Shown: piece by piece, positions 37,349-45,417 of the stretch
Layout of the letters: every line of letters begins with the position of its first letter
Position numbering within the stretch: the first letter of the stretch is position 1
Origin: Cardinium endosymbiont cEper1 of Encarsia pergandiella
Lineage (GTDB): Bacteria > Bacteroidota > Bacteroidia > Cytophagales > Amoebophilaceae
Length of the DNA stretch: 64,000 nt
NCBI RefSeq assembly: GCF_000304455.1
Contig: NC_018605.1
Span: 661,779 to 725,778 of the forward strand
Direction of reading: 5' to 3'
Notes under the pieces: generated by a model
What the model saw: the letters and a program-made list of their open reading frames with translations, nothing else
What the model was told of the DNA's origin: nothing
Databases searched by the model: none
Translations under genes and position numbers: made by a program

Positions 37349-40324
37349 ATGAAAATCATTCAACGGTTGTTAACCTGTTTAGCCATCATTGTTCTTTGTA
37401 TCCATCAGGTATTTGCTAAAGATTGGTTTATGGCCGTTAGAGCAGGTGATCTTAAAACGGTAGAAGCATTGATCCATACAAACAAAACTAACATAGATCA
37501 ATCAACCAAAAATGGTACTACTGCCTTAATGATAGCAGCCAAGCGTGGTCATGGTAAGTTGGTAGCAAAGTTGCTTCATGCAGGGGCTAGATTAGATCTA
37601 CAAGAAAACAAACAAGCTGCTACTGCCCTGATGCTAGCTGCTCAAAAAGGTTACGTAGAGGTGATGGACCAACTCATTCAAGCAGGTGCTCAGGTAGCAT
37701 TAACCGCTAAAAAGAAAGGCGGTTATACTGCCTTAATGCTGGCCATACAACAGGGCCAAACGGCTGCAGCCACCCGTTTGATACAAGCCCATGCACCATT
37801 AGATGTTGCCGCTACCAATGGCGATACGCCGCTTATTTTAGCGGCTAAGCAGGGCTACCGGAGCATTCTCCAGAAGTTATTAACAGCTGGTGCGGATATA
37901 GACGGTCATACAGACCAGGGTACCCCCCTTATGGTGGCTATAAAAGCTGGCCATATAGATGTAGCCATGCAGTTGTTGGCCGCAGGGGCTAGATCTGATT
38001 TAATTTTAGTTAAAACTGGGGAAACAGCCCTTTCATTGGCAGTCGTATATGGCCATGAAACCATCGTAGATCAGCTACTTGAGCAAGGTATCATCGTCAA
38101 TTACCAGCATACCCGTCGTCTTTCTCCATTAAGTGAAGCATTGAGACATAAAAATCTCTCTATTGCTAAAAGGTTAATTGGGGCGGGTGCACGCTTTCAT
38201 TCGGATGAAGATATCCACAAATTATGTTTAGCTGTTTTTGAAGGTCAATCTGATCAATTAGATAAAAAAACAGTGCACCAGCTAAGTGATGATGGTTGTC
38301 CCCTTTTGTACTACGCAGCCTTAAGGGGTCATATTAAATGGGTGGATGCTTTGTTAAAGCAGGGGGCTAAAGTAGATGCCTGTACGAAATGTTACAAAGA
38401 GTCTCCATTAATGGCAGCTGTTATCCATGGCCACGATGCAGTTGTAGCTAGGTTAGTAGAGGCAAAAGCCAAATTAAATTTGCAAGATAATGGAGGCTAT
38501 ACCGCACTTATGTGCGCCATTGAACAAGGCTATGAGCCAATTGCCTTAAGGCTACTACGGGCAGGTGCCAACCCAAATATACAAACGGGTTTAAAGGATA
38601 CGCCATTAACCATGGCTGTAGCAAGAGGGCAAAGCAAATTGGTCGATCAACTCCTACGCCATACCAAACCAAAAGTTAACCTTCGATCTTATCAAGGTAC
38701 AGCTGCTTTAATAACGGCCGTCTTCCAAGGTCATACTACCATTGCCGGTCAGCTTATCAAAGCAGGGGCTAGTTTTGTAAATAATAAACCAGTTGATGCG
38801 CTGTTTAAGGCAGTCTACCAAAACGATCTAGCCCTTATAAATAAATTGATCCGTCCTAAAACCAATTTAAATATACAAACATCGAATGGTTATACCTTTT
38901 TAATGGTAGCTGCTGCTGCAGGGCATACCGAAGTGGTCTCTAGATTAATAGAAGCCGGGGCTCATTTAAATAGTCAAAATAATACAGCTGCTACGCCTTT
39001 AATCATAGCTATTAGAGCGAACCAGCAGGCAGTAGTAGATCAACTCATTGCTGCGGGAGCCGATCTTAATAAGAAAACAGCATCAGCTGTTACTGCTTTA
39101 CTTCAGGCAACTGCTATGGGCTATACGGATATGGCCAAGCGGCTTATCAAAGCAGGAGCATCCATTCATATGGCCAATCAAAAGGGGGTTACCCCACTAA
39201 TAGTTGCTGCATTGAACGGAGATCATGATCTGGTTGCACAATTGATCGAAGGAGGTGCGGAACTGAATGCCACTACCCATCTGGGTTATACTGCCCTTAC
39301 CTATGCTGTTGCCAAAGGGCATAAAGCAGTGGTCCAGAAACTGCTTGCCTCAGCTGCGGATCCTAATGTACCAACTGCTGCAGGTGAGACACCCTTAGGT
39401 TATGCAGCTACGGATCTATCCCTAGTTGATCCATTGCTCCAGGCAGGTGCAAAATTAGACTCCCCTACAGCTGGTGATGAAACCCCGTTTATGCGGGCAG
39501 TAATAGGAGGTAATCTGGCCGTTGTAGAGCGATTTATTGCAGCTGGTGTACAAGTGGATCAAGCAAATGCGCATCAGGTAACGCCTCTTATGCAAGCGGC
39601 TTGGAAAGGGCATGTAGATATTTTTAAAGTACTTATTGCTGCAAAAGCCGATCTAAATATTCAAACCATAGAGGGTGATACAGCATTATTATGTGCCATT
39701 CAAAATGGCCATTTTGAAATAGTTCAAGTGTTATTGGCTGCTGGTGCTAGTCTAAGCTTAGCCAATCATCAAGGATTTACCCCTATTATACAAGCAGCTA
39801 AAATGGGTCATCTACCAATTGTTCAGGCATTAATAGCTGCAGGTGCATCGTTCAATCAATTGGGTAAAAGTAAACTAGCGGCTACTGTTAATCTTCAAAT
39901 TCAAGGACAAAAGATCGTGCAAACCCTTTTTGGTGTAGATGCGATTGCGGAATTAACACCATTGATGTATGCAGCACAGTACAATTATCCTGCCATTGTT
40001 AATGCGTTGCTTCGCGCGGGCGCTGATCCAAATTTGTCCAGTAATGTAGGTAATACTGCGCTGATTTTGGCGGTCAAAAATGGTTCAAAAGAAAGTATAC
40101 AGCTATTGTTAGAATCTGGTGCTCGTCTTGATATACAAACCCATTCAGGTAATACTGCGTTGATGTGGGCAGCTAAAAAAGGTCATAGTGCGATCCTAAA
40201 GCAACTGCTTGCAGCCGGTGCCAATCTTAATATAACCAACCAATGGCAAGAAACAGCGCTTACTTTGGCTACTCGAAAGGGACATCAATCTATTATAGAA
40301 GCACTCAATCACGTTAAAATATAA
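37349..40324 (+). CDS. Very large secreted ankyrin-repeat protein
   Basis: A 991-residue protein made of about 28-30 ankyrin repeats in series, following a signal peptide (LLTCLAIIVLCIHQVFAK). Repeats of about 33 residues follow the pattern G-TAL--AA--GH--VV--LL-AGA-(L/P)NIQ; examples include YTALMLAIQQGQTAAATRLI, DTPLILAAKQGYRSILQKLL and NTALMWAAKKGHSAILKQLL. Two or three internal units have lost the motif (for instance near residue 290). I start at ATG 37349 because it begins the signal peptide; an upstream TTG gives an unconserved leader overlapping the previous gene. Proteins of this type in intracellular bacteria are candidates for host-directed effectors. Confidence 0.9.
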   Translation: MKIIQRLLTCLAIIVLCIHQVFAKDWFMAVRAGDLKTVEALIHTNKTNIDQSTKNGTTALMIAAKRGHGKLVAKLLHAGARLDLQENKQAATALMLAAQKGYVEVMDQLIQAGAQVALTAKKKGGYTALMLAIQQGQTAAATRLIQAHAPLDVAATNGDTPLILAAKQGYRSILQKLLTAGADIDGHTDQGTPLMVAIKAGHIDVAMQLLAAGARSDLILVKTGETALSLAVVYGHETIVDQLLEQGIIVNYQHTRRLSPLSEALRHKNLSIAKRLIGAGARFHSDEDIHKLCLAVFEGQSDQLDKKTVHQLSDDGCPLLYYAALRGHIKWVDALLKQGAKVDACTKCYKESPLMAAVIHGHDAVVARLVEAKAKLNLQDNGGYTALMCAIEQGYEPIALRLLRAGANPNIQTGLKDTPLTMAVARGQSKLVDQLLRHTKPKVNLRSYQGTAALITAVFQGHTTIAGQLIKAGASFVNNKPVDALFKAVYQNDLALINKLIRPKTNLNIQTSNGYTFLMVAAAAGHTEVVSRLIEAGAHLNSQNNTAATPLIIAIRANQQAVVDQLIAAGADLNKKTASAVTALLQATAMGYTDMAKRLIKAGASIHMANQKGVTPLIVAALNGDHDLVAQLIEGGAELNATTHLGYTALTYAVAKGHKAVVQKLLASAADPNVPTAAGETPLGYAATDLSLVDPLLQAGAKLDSPTAGDETPFMRAVIGGNLAVVERFIAAGVQVDQANAHQVTPLMQAAWKGHVDIFKVLIAAKADLNIQTIEGDTALLCAIQNGHFEIVQVLLAAGASLSLANHQGFTPIIQAAKMGHLPIVQALIAAGASFNQLGKSKLAATVNLQIQGQKIVQTLFGVDAIAELTPLMYAAQYNYPAIVNALLRAGADPNLSSNVGNTALILAVKNGSKESIQLLLESGARLDIQTHSGNTALMWAAKKGHSAILKQLLAAGANLNITNQWQETALTLATRKGHQSIIEALNHVKI

Positions 40325-40394
40325 AAATAATACTTTAACACGTTGAAATTTTCTACTAGAGTGGTCTCAAATTGCCCAATCTATCCTTATAGAG

Positions 40395-40468
40395 TGGTTC
40401 CGGAAGGATTCGCACCTTCAAACCTACTGCTTAGAAGGCAGTTGCTCTATCCATTGAGCTACGGAACC
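40395..40468 (-). tRNA. tRNA-Arg (anticodon UCU)
   Basis: On the minus strand the acceptor GGTTCCG pairs with CGGAACC. The anticodon loop CTTCTAA is enclosed by CTGC/GCAG and gives anticodon UCU. The T arm reads GAAGG-TGCGAAT-CCTTC. The discriminator is A and no CCA is encoded. Confidence 0.93.
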
Positions 40469-40583
40469 TAAGATATATTTATTTAGTTTTAGTCACTTGG
40501 CAAGCTTGCACTACTAAAGAGATAGAACCTAAGTGAGAAAGAAGCCCCATGAAACTGGTTGACATTTGCTATCAACTTGTCAG

Positions 40584-40658
40584 TCGGGGCGGCAGGATTC
40601 GAACCTGCGACCTTCTGCTCCCAAAGCAGACGCGATAACCGAGCTACGCTACGTCCCG
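40584..40658 (-). tRNA. tRNA-Pro (anticodon UGG)
   Basis: On the minus strand the acceptor CGGGACG pairs with CGCCCCG apart from one A-C mismatch. The anticodon stem TCTGC/GCAGA encloses TTTGGGA, giving anticodon UGG. The T arm contains GGTTCGAATCC. No CCA is encoded. It would serve the proS product encoded earlier in the window. Confidence 0.92.
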
Positions 40659-40680
40659 AATCTATAAGCAAAATAAAAAG

Positions 40681-40740
40681 CGGATAGGGGGGGATTCGAA
40701 CCCCCGGTATAGAACAATCCATACCGCATATTTAGCAAAC
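40681..40740 (-). pseudogene. Truncated tRNA-Ser (GCU), 3' part only
   Basis: The minus strand holds the 3' part of a class II tRNA-Ser. Reading from the anticodon loop TTGCTAA (anticodon GCU), it continues with a long variable arm (CGGTAT paired with ATACCG), a T arm GGGGG-TTCGAAT-CCCCC, an acceptor strand CCTATCC and a G discriminator. The matching 5' part, including the GGATAGG acceptor strand and D arm, is not present before the IS481 end at 40749, nor in the 150 bases after 41755. I read this as a tRNA broken near the anticodon, probably by the adjacent IS. Confidence 0.75.
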
Positions 40741-40748
40741 TGCTGGTT

Positions 40749-41755
40749 TGTTTAGTCCCGTATAATTGTGGTATATTATATGCTTCAACAAATAAATGGC
40801 AAGATGATTTATCGTACAAATATTACACTCAAATGCCAGAACAACGGAGGCAACCCGTAGAGCAATACGTTTATGTAAAAAGAGCATAAAAGAGACCTCT
40901 AAATTATTTAATGTTAATCCTAAAACAGTAGTTAAATGGCGTAAAAGAGCAAGTCCTAAAGACTTACCTATGGGTCCTAAAGAACGTAGATCTAAAGTAT
41001 TAAGTAGTTCTCAGGAGGCAGCAGTCATAGCTTTTAGAAAGCTGACTCAACTGCCACTTGATGATGTATTATATAGTCTTCAAGAGACTATTCCTCATTT
41101 AACTAGATCTACCTTACATCGTTGCTTTAAACGTCATGGTTGTTCTGTTTTACCAAAAGATAAACCTTTTATTAATCAGAAAAAAAATTTAAATCTTATC
41201 CCATTGGTTATTTTCATATAGATATAGCAGAAGTAAGCACAGTAGAGGGTAAACTATATTTGTATGTAGCTATTGATCGGGTATCTAAGTTTGCATATGC
41301 TGAATTACATACAAAACAAACCAAGATGTTAGCAGTAGAGTTCTTAGGTAATTTAATTCAATCAGTACCTTATAGGATTCATAAGATATTAACCGATAAT
41401 GGCATTCAGTTTACCCATTATCAACAACACAGGCATGCTTTTCCGAATATATTTGATAGGGTTTGCAAAGCACATGCTATTGAACATAGAAAAACTAAAG
41501 TGAAGCATCTATGGACCAAGGGTCAAGTAGAGCGCATGAATAGGACTTTAAAGGAAGCTACGGTGCATAATTTTATGTATGCTAATCATAATTCAATTAA
41601 AAACTCATTTACATGCTTACTTGATGGCTTACAATTTTGCTAAACGATTAAAAGCACTAAAAGGAAAAACTCCTTGGAAAGCTATTTTGGATACATGGGA
41701 AAAAATCCAGAATATTTTAATACTAATCCAAACCATTTCTTACTGGGACTAAACA
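40749..41755 (+). mobile_element. IS481-type insertion sequence, decayed
   Basis: An element of about 1.0 kb bounded by 11-bp inverted ends TGTTTAGTCCC (40749-40759) and GGGACTAAACA (41745-41755). It holds an IS481-family transposase interrupted by frameshifts. The left end lies next to the truncated tRNA-Ser. A clear target-site duplication was not seen (left flank ends GGTT, right begins GTTA). Confidence 0.75.
40808..41752 (+). pseudogene. IS481 family transposase, frameshifted
   Basis: The first part reads SNARTTEATRRAIRL and KTVVKWRKRASPKDLPMGPKERR, the helix-turn-helix of IS481 transposases, and runs to about 41190. A run of eight A then shifts the frame, after which YPIGYFHIDIAEVSTVEGKLYLYVAIDRVSKFAYAEL, the catalytic core (first and second Asp), is read. 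The DDE core continues with ILTDNGIQFTHY and the acidic segment TKVKHLWTKGQVERMNRTLKEA. Two more frame changes occur near 41620 and 41705. No single protein is possible, so I call it a pseudogene. Confidence 0.85.
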
Positions 41756-41758
41756 GTT

Positions 41759-41908
41759 ATGAAGTATTGTATAATTATTATACTATGGGTGCTGAGTAAT
41801 TTCCCTCATGTTAAAAAGTATATTAACCCGTATCATGTTTCCCCTACAGTACATATAATAGAACCAGATCAATGGGCTACTTGCCATAAAAAAGGGAAAC
41901 AAGTATAG
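41759..41908 (+). CDS. Short secreted-like ORF between IS elements (possible fragment)
   Basis: A 49-codon frame between the IS481 end (41755) and the IS3 end (41909). It starts MKYCIIIILWVLSNFPHVKK, a signal-like beginning, and its TAG stop lies directly against the IS3 terminal TGGACCG. It may be the 5' part of a secreted protein gene cut by the IS3 insertion. No match is recognised, so it is of low certainty. Confidence 0.3.
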   Translation: MKYCIIIILWVLSNFPHVKKYINPYHVSPTVHIIEPDQWATCHKKGKQV

Positions 41909-43117
41909 TGGACCGAAAAAATCGGACAGAAAATTAGATACTTTGTTTCGTATTGTACTAGTTTTATTGTTTCACAAACGAGTTTATAAAATGGGAAGAA
42001 AAAAGGTTAGAAAGTTTAGTTCAGTAGAGAAGACTAAAATAGTCTTAGATTTATTAAAAGAAGAATTGACGTTAGTAGAGTTATCGTCCAAGTATGGAGT
42101 AACTAGCAAAACACTTCAAAATTGGAAACATCAGTTTATGGAGCATGCTTATTTAGCTTTTGATCCATCCAAAGTTGTTAGTGCATACAAAGATGAAATA
42201 GCTCATTTAAAGGATGAAAATGATTCCTTAGCCAAGACATTAGGTAAAACTACAGTTGAGCGGGACTGGGCAGTGGGAAAGCTAAAGAGCTTGGACTTAT
42301 TAAGTAAAAAAGGTCTTGTCGAATCCAAGCTTACTCATTTACTTAAGGCAAGACAATGTAAATTATTATCGATTAATCGTTCTTTTTTATATTATAAATC
42401 TAGTATAGAAGATAGTTTTAATAAGGAGCTTATCAATAAAATAGCTGATATTTATATCGATCATCCAGAATACGGATACCGTTATATATATAACCAGTTA
42501 TTAGAAGATGGTTTGTCTATAGGAAAAAATCGTGTGCTACATTATATGCGTAGAATGGGCTTATGTGCTGTTTATCCGCGTAAAAAAGTTTTTACTTCTT
42601 TTAAGTCTTCTAAATATAAAGCACATGGTTATTTACTAGATAAGTATTGGTTTTCCTCTGGTCAGACCAGGCGTCTTTATGTACCTAAATCAAATCAGGT
42701 TTGGAGCGGGGATATAACTTATATTAAAACTAATAATGGATTTATCTATTTTGCAGCTATAATAGACTGGCATAGTAAGGCTATATTGAGCTATAAAGTA
42801 TCTAACAGTATGGATACAACACTTGTAACAGATATTTTAGAAGAAGCTCTTAGCAAATATCCTGCTCCAGAGTACTTTAATAGCGATCATGGAAGTCAAT
42901 ATACCAGTCATGGTCACATACAATTGTTAAAAAAGTATGGTATTAAAATATCAATGAATGGGCAAGGTAGAAGTATTGATAATGTAGTTATAGAGCGTTT
43001 TTTTAGAACAATAAAATATAACTGCTTGTTTATAAATGACTTTAAAAATATTAAAGAGATTAAACAGGGCATTAACGATTTGTAGAAGTCAAGATTTAAT
43101 CTTACAGACAGTAAAAA
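41909..43117 (+). mobile_element. IS3-type insertion sequence, right end missing
   Basis: The left terminus TGGACCGAAAAAATCGGA begins at 41909. The transposase frame follows and is truncated at the end. The matching right terminus is not found before an IS256 end-like sequence at 43118, so the element seems to have lost its right end to a later insertion or deletion. Confidence 0.75.
41991..43085 (+). CDS. IS3 family transposase, fused OrfAB, C-terminus lost
   Basis: A 364-residue DDE transposase with both IS3 parts in one frame. The OrfA-like N-terminus has RKFSSVEKTKIVLDLLKEE and SKYGVTSKTLQNWKHQF (helix-turn-helix). The OrfB core has YGYRYIYNQLLEDG and the catalytic triad in GDITYIKT (D), NSDHGSQYTS (D) and SIDNVVIERFFRTIKYN (E). 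Normal IS3 transposases continue about 25-30 residues after the E motif (YNYKRFH-like end); here the frame stops at IKQGINDL. An in-frame ATG at 41943 is upstream; I use the one that begins the family match. Confidence 0.85.
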   Translation: MGRKKVRKFSSVEKTKIVLDLLKEELTLVELSSKYGVTSKTLQNWKHQFMEHAYLAFDPSKVVSAYKDEIAHLKDENDSLAKTLGKTTVERDWAVGKLKSLDLLSKKGLVESKLTHLLKARQCKLLSINRSFLYYKSSIEDSFNKELINKIADIYIDHPEYGYRYIYNQLLEDGLSIGKNRVLHYMRRMGLCAVYPRKKVFTSFKSSKYKAHGYLLDKYWFSSGQTRRLYVPKSNQVWSGDITYIKTNNGFIYFAAIIDWHSKAILSYKVSNSMDTTLVTDILEEALSKYPAPEYFNSDHGSQYTSHGHIQLLKKYGIKISMNGQGRSIDNVVIERFFRTIKYNCLFINDFKNIKEIKQGINDL

Positions 43118-43218
43118 GGCTCTGTCCATTTAACTGTGTAAAATATTTTTATGTGTTTTAAATTCTATTTTCGAATTTAATTAAAAAATGTGCCATAGCC
43201 TCATTCCAACTATGAATA
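43118..43218 (-). mobile_element. IS256-type element end, remnant
   Basis: About 100 bases beginning GGCTCTGTCCATTTAACTGTG, nearly the same as the right-hand IS256 end at 63763-63866 in the same orientation. The reverse strand encodes the transposase C-terminus (EAMAHFLIKFENRI, then stop). Only this tip is left; its inner side runs into unrelated sequence at about 43218. The next bases, GGCTCTGTCTGGGTC from 43220, may be the start of another IS end. Confidence 0.75.
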
Positions 43219-43358
43219 GAGGCTCTGTCTGGGTCTATGGTTGATTTTGTATAGACTGCCCCCCCCTTATCCCAAATTTTGGGTATTACGCCAGGGAGAA
43301 TAACCATAAAAAATGCATTCAACTTTTAGAAAAAGCACTTAAAAGTAGATAAATACTA

Positions 43359-44504
43359 TTAAATAGGCTGAATATCAGACTTAGATAAGCCAGTAAATAA
43401 CATTACTTTTTCTACTTGGAAGCCATCTTTAAGAATAACCCTAGCTATAGAAATAGCTTTCTCTTTTTCTCCCTCTAGCTTACCTTTTTCTTCGCCTATT
43501 CGGATGCCTTCTTGTCTACCTTCTTGTCTACCTTCTTGTCTACCTTCTTGTCTACCTTCTTGTCTACCTTCTTGTCTACCTTCTTGTCTACCTTCTTGTC
43601 TACCTTCTTGTCTACCTTCTTGTCTACCTTCTTGTCTACCTTCTTGTCTACCTTCTTGTCTACCTTCTTGTCTACCTTCTTGTCTACCTTCTTGTCTACC
43701 TTCTTGTCTACCTTCTTGTCTACCTTCTTGTCTACCTTTCTGTTCACCTTCTTGTCTAGCCTTTTCTTTTATATAGTCTTCTGCAGCCTGATTATCGATA
43801 ATCCGCTTGATCTCTTGCTCATAGGTCCTTAATTCTTCTTCTGACCAATTGAAACGATTTAACGCTTCATACGCACGTTGGATCACTAAGTCTGAATCTA
43901 TTATTTTACGTACCTCTTCTTCACTAGTAGAGGACGCATATTTAAAAAAGTAGCACCATTTCTCTATCATTGTAGAGAGCAATTCGATAGATTTGATCTT
44001 AAATTTGGGTAATTCTATAAAAGTGAACGAAAAATCTTTTAAATCTCTTGCATATGTTTTAGAGTCTACAATAACATGATTAGATAAATAATCTTTTTTT
44101 GTAGGGAAAACAATATAATCCGTAATAGCTATAAAGATTACTCCTTGGAGATCTTGGTATCTAGCACCTACTTCTTGACCTACGTTGAGTTGCCTGGAAT
44201 AGGCTTTAGAGGCATAGTGCTGAGCTCTCTTTTCAAAACCTTCTTGAGGAGCTACCTGCATCTCTACTATTATTTGCTTCCCATATTGATCTGTACATAA
44301 TACGTCTACTATACTCTCTTTTTTACAGGCAATATCTGGATCTTGAATAGTAGATAAGAATCTAACGTCTTGTACCTTATCTGAGCCTTTTAGATCTAGC
44401 ACATCATTGATAAAATGAATAAGAATATCTTTATGTTTTTCACTACCAAATATTTTACGAAAGGCTACATCGTTTTTTGGATTTAGAAATTTTGAGGTCA
44501 ACAT
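43359..44504 (-). CDS. Rpn family PD-(D/E)XK nuclease with repeat-expanded tail
   Basis: A 381-residue protein of the Rpn/YhgA-like PD-(D/E)XK nuclease family, related to the RpnA-type recombination-promoting nucleases. The N-terminal part reads FLNPKNDVAFRKIFGSEKHKDILIHFINDVL, the family start, and the catalytic core has SIVDVLCTDQYGKQIIVEMQV. The middle part has helical segments ending near QAAEDYIKEKARQEG. The tail then holds 19 copies of RQEG from a DNA repeat of 12 bp, followed by EEKGKLEGEKEKAISIARVILKDG. Intact ORF. The family acts in DNA rearrangement and in mobile-element contexts in other bacteria. Confidence 0.85.
   Translation of the reverse strand: MLTSKFLNPKNDVAFRKIFGSEKHKDILIHFINDVLDLKGSDKVQDVRFLSTIQDPDIACKKESIVDVLCTDQYGKQIIVEMQVAPQEGFEKRAQHYASKAYSRQLNVGQEVGARYQDLQGVIFIAITDYIVFPTKKDYLSNHVIVDSKTYARDLKDFSFTFIELPKFKIKSIELLSTMIEKWCYFFKYASSTSEEEVRKIIDSDLVIQRAYEALNRFNWSEEELRTYEQEIKRIIDNQAAEDYIKEKARQEGEQKGRQEGRQEGRQEGRQEGRQEGRQEGRQEGRQEGRQEGRQEGRQEGRQEGRQEGRQEGRQEGRQEGRQEGRQEGRQEGIRIGEEKGKLEGEKEKAISIARVILKDGFQVEKVMLFTGLSKSDIQPI
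43507..43734 (+). repeat. 19 perfect copies of a 12-bp repeat
   Basis: The unit is CCTTCTTGTCTA, repeated 19 times (228 bases) with no variation. In the minus-strand gene it encodes RQEG. Because the unit is a multiple of three, gain or loss of copies keeps the reading frame. Perfect identity suggests recent expansion or active homogenisation. Open frames on the other strand and frame shifts here are by-products of the repeat. Confidence 0.95.
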
Positions 44505-45074
44505 AAACTTACAGTAAAGCTATTAATAATTAAGATTCAATACTGTCTCAAATATCCTAAAAATAATCAGGTTATAGTATTTTGTTTTTTGAAATCCCAA
44601 TATAATAACTTGAATTATATACTTACCTACTTGATTTAAAGCTGTTTTAATACAGTATTTTATTCGTATTTTTACTAGAAAATTAGCTATTGTACTTTAC
44701 AAAATCAAATAATTTTTAACACAAAAACTTAATAACCAAAATAATTTATATAAAAAATAAAAATTCTTTATACAACTGTTTATAAATAAACTTTTATAAA
44801 TGATTATCAAATTAAAAATATTATAATCTAGAATTCACTTTCATAAATAAAATAGATAAATCTATTACAAGTCAATACTTAATCCTAAATTTTTAGTGTA
44901 ACAACCCTCTACGAATCATACATTTAAGAGTAGACACCAACTGTATCTGTATAAATTATTTTTCAGTTTTTTACAAATTTAATGAAAAAAATATGGATAG
45001 TCTAACTCTAATTTTGCAGATGAAGATTTAGACTACACCCTCTATTAACGTCAGTTATGGATTAAATATATTAT
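44505..45074. other. AT-rich gene-free stretch
   Basis: About 570 very AT-rich bases with no open frame I can support. There is one short run, TTAGTGTAACAACCCTCTACG near 44896, that resembles 29206 (TTAGTGTAACGTTCTCTATG), possibly a dispersed remnant. A fragment of an IS5-type transposase starts at 45075. Confidence 0.5.
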
Positions 45075-45251
45075 AAATTGGTATCTAAGACGCGCTATAA
45101 AGTAGAAAGAGTATTTGGTAGCATTAAGAGGTGGTTCCGTAGTGCAGGGACTAGGTATATAGGACTGGATAAAAGCCATACGCAACATGTTATGGGAGCT
45201 GTAGCCTATAATTTATATAGGGCGCCAAATATCATATTAAAAGGTATTTAG
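45075..45251 (+). pseudogene. IS5-type transposase C-terminal fragment
   Basis: A 59-codon stretch with no start of its own. It reads RYKVERVFGSIKRWFR and RYIGLDKSHTQHVMGA, then AYNLYRAPN, as in the C-terminus of IS5-family DDE transposases, ending at a TAG stop at 45249-45251. No inverted repeat end was seen. It is a dead IS remnant. Confidence 0.75.
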
Positions 45252-45417
45252 GGGGATGGTCTATCTAAAATGTATAAAATTAATGTGAAAACCAATAAAT
45301 AATGAATTATATGCATCCCTAACCTAAAAAATTACAAAAAATAGAACTAAAAACTTAAAAAAATTACAATAACTATCTATAGAAACTGCCTCAATATTAT
45401 TACGAATCACAGAGTTT

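Noticed and set aside
40808..41752. Programmed frameshifting in the IS481 transposase at the A-runs
   Set aside because: At least three frame changes are needed, and IS481 elements normally have one intact ORF, so decay explains it better.
43219..43330. Continuation of the IS256 transposase frame upstream of 43218
   Set aside because: The frame stays open by chance, but the residues do not match the transposase segment seen at 63.8-64.0 kb.
43507..43734. CRISPR array
   Set aside because: The 12-bp units are contiguous with no spacers and lie in a coding frame.
43496..43832. Open frames on both strands over the 12-bp array (for example long runs of LPSC or STFL)
   Set aside because: They are produced by the repeat itself, which has no stop in several frames. 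Only the minus-strand nuclease has domains outside the repeat.
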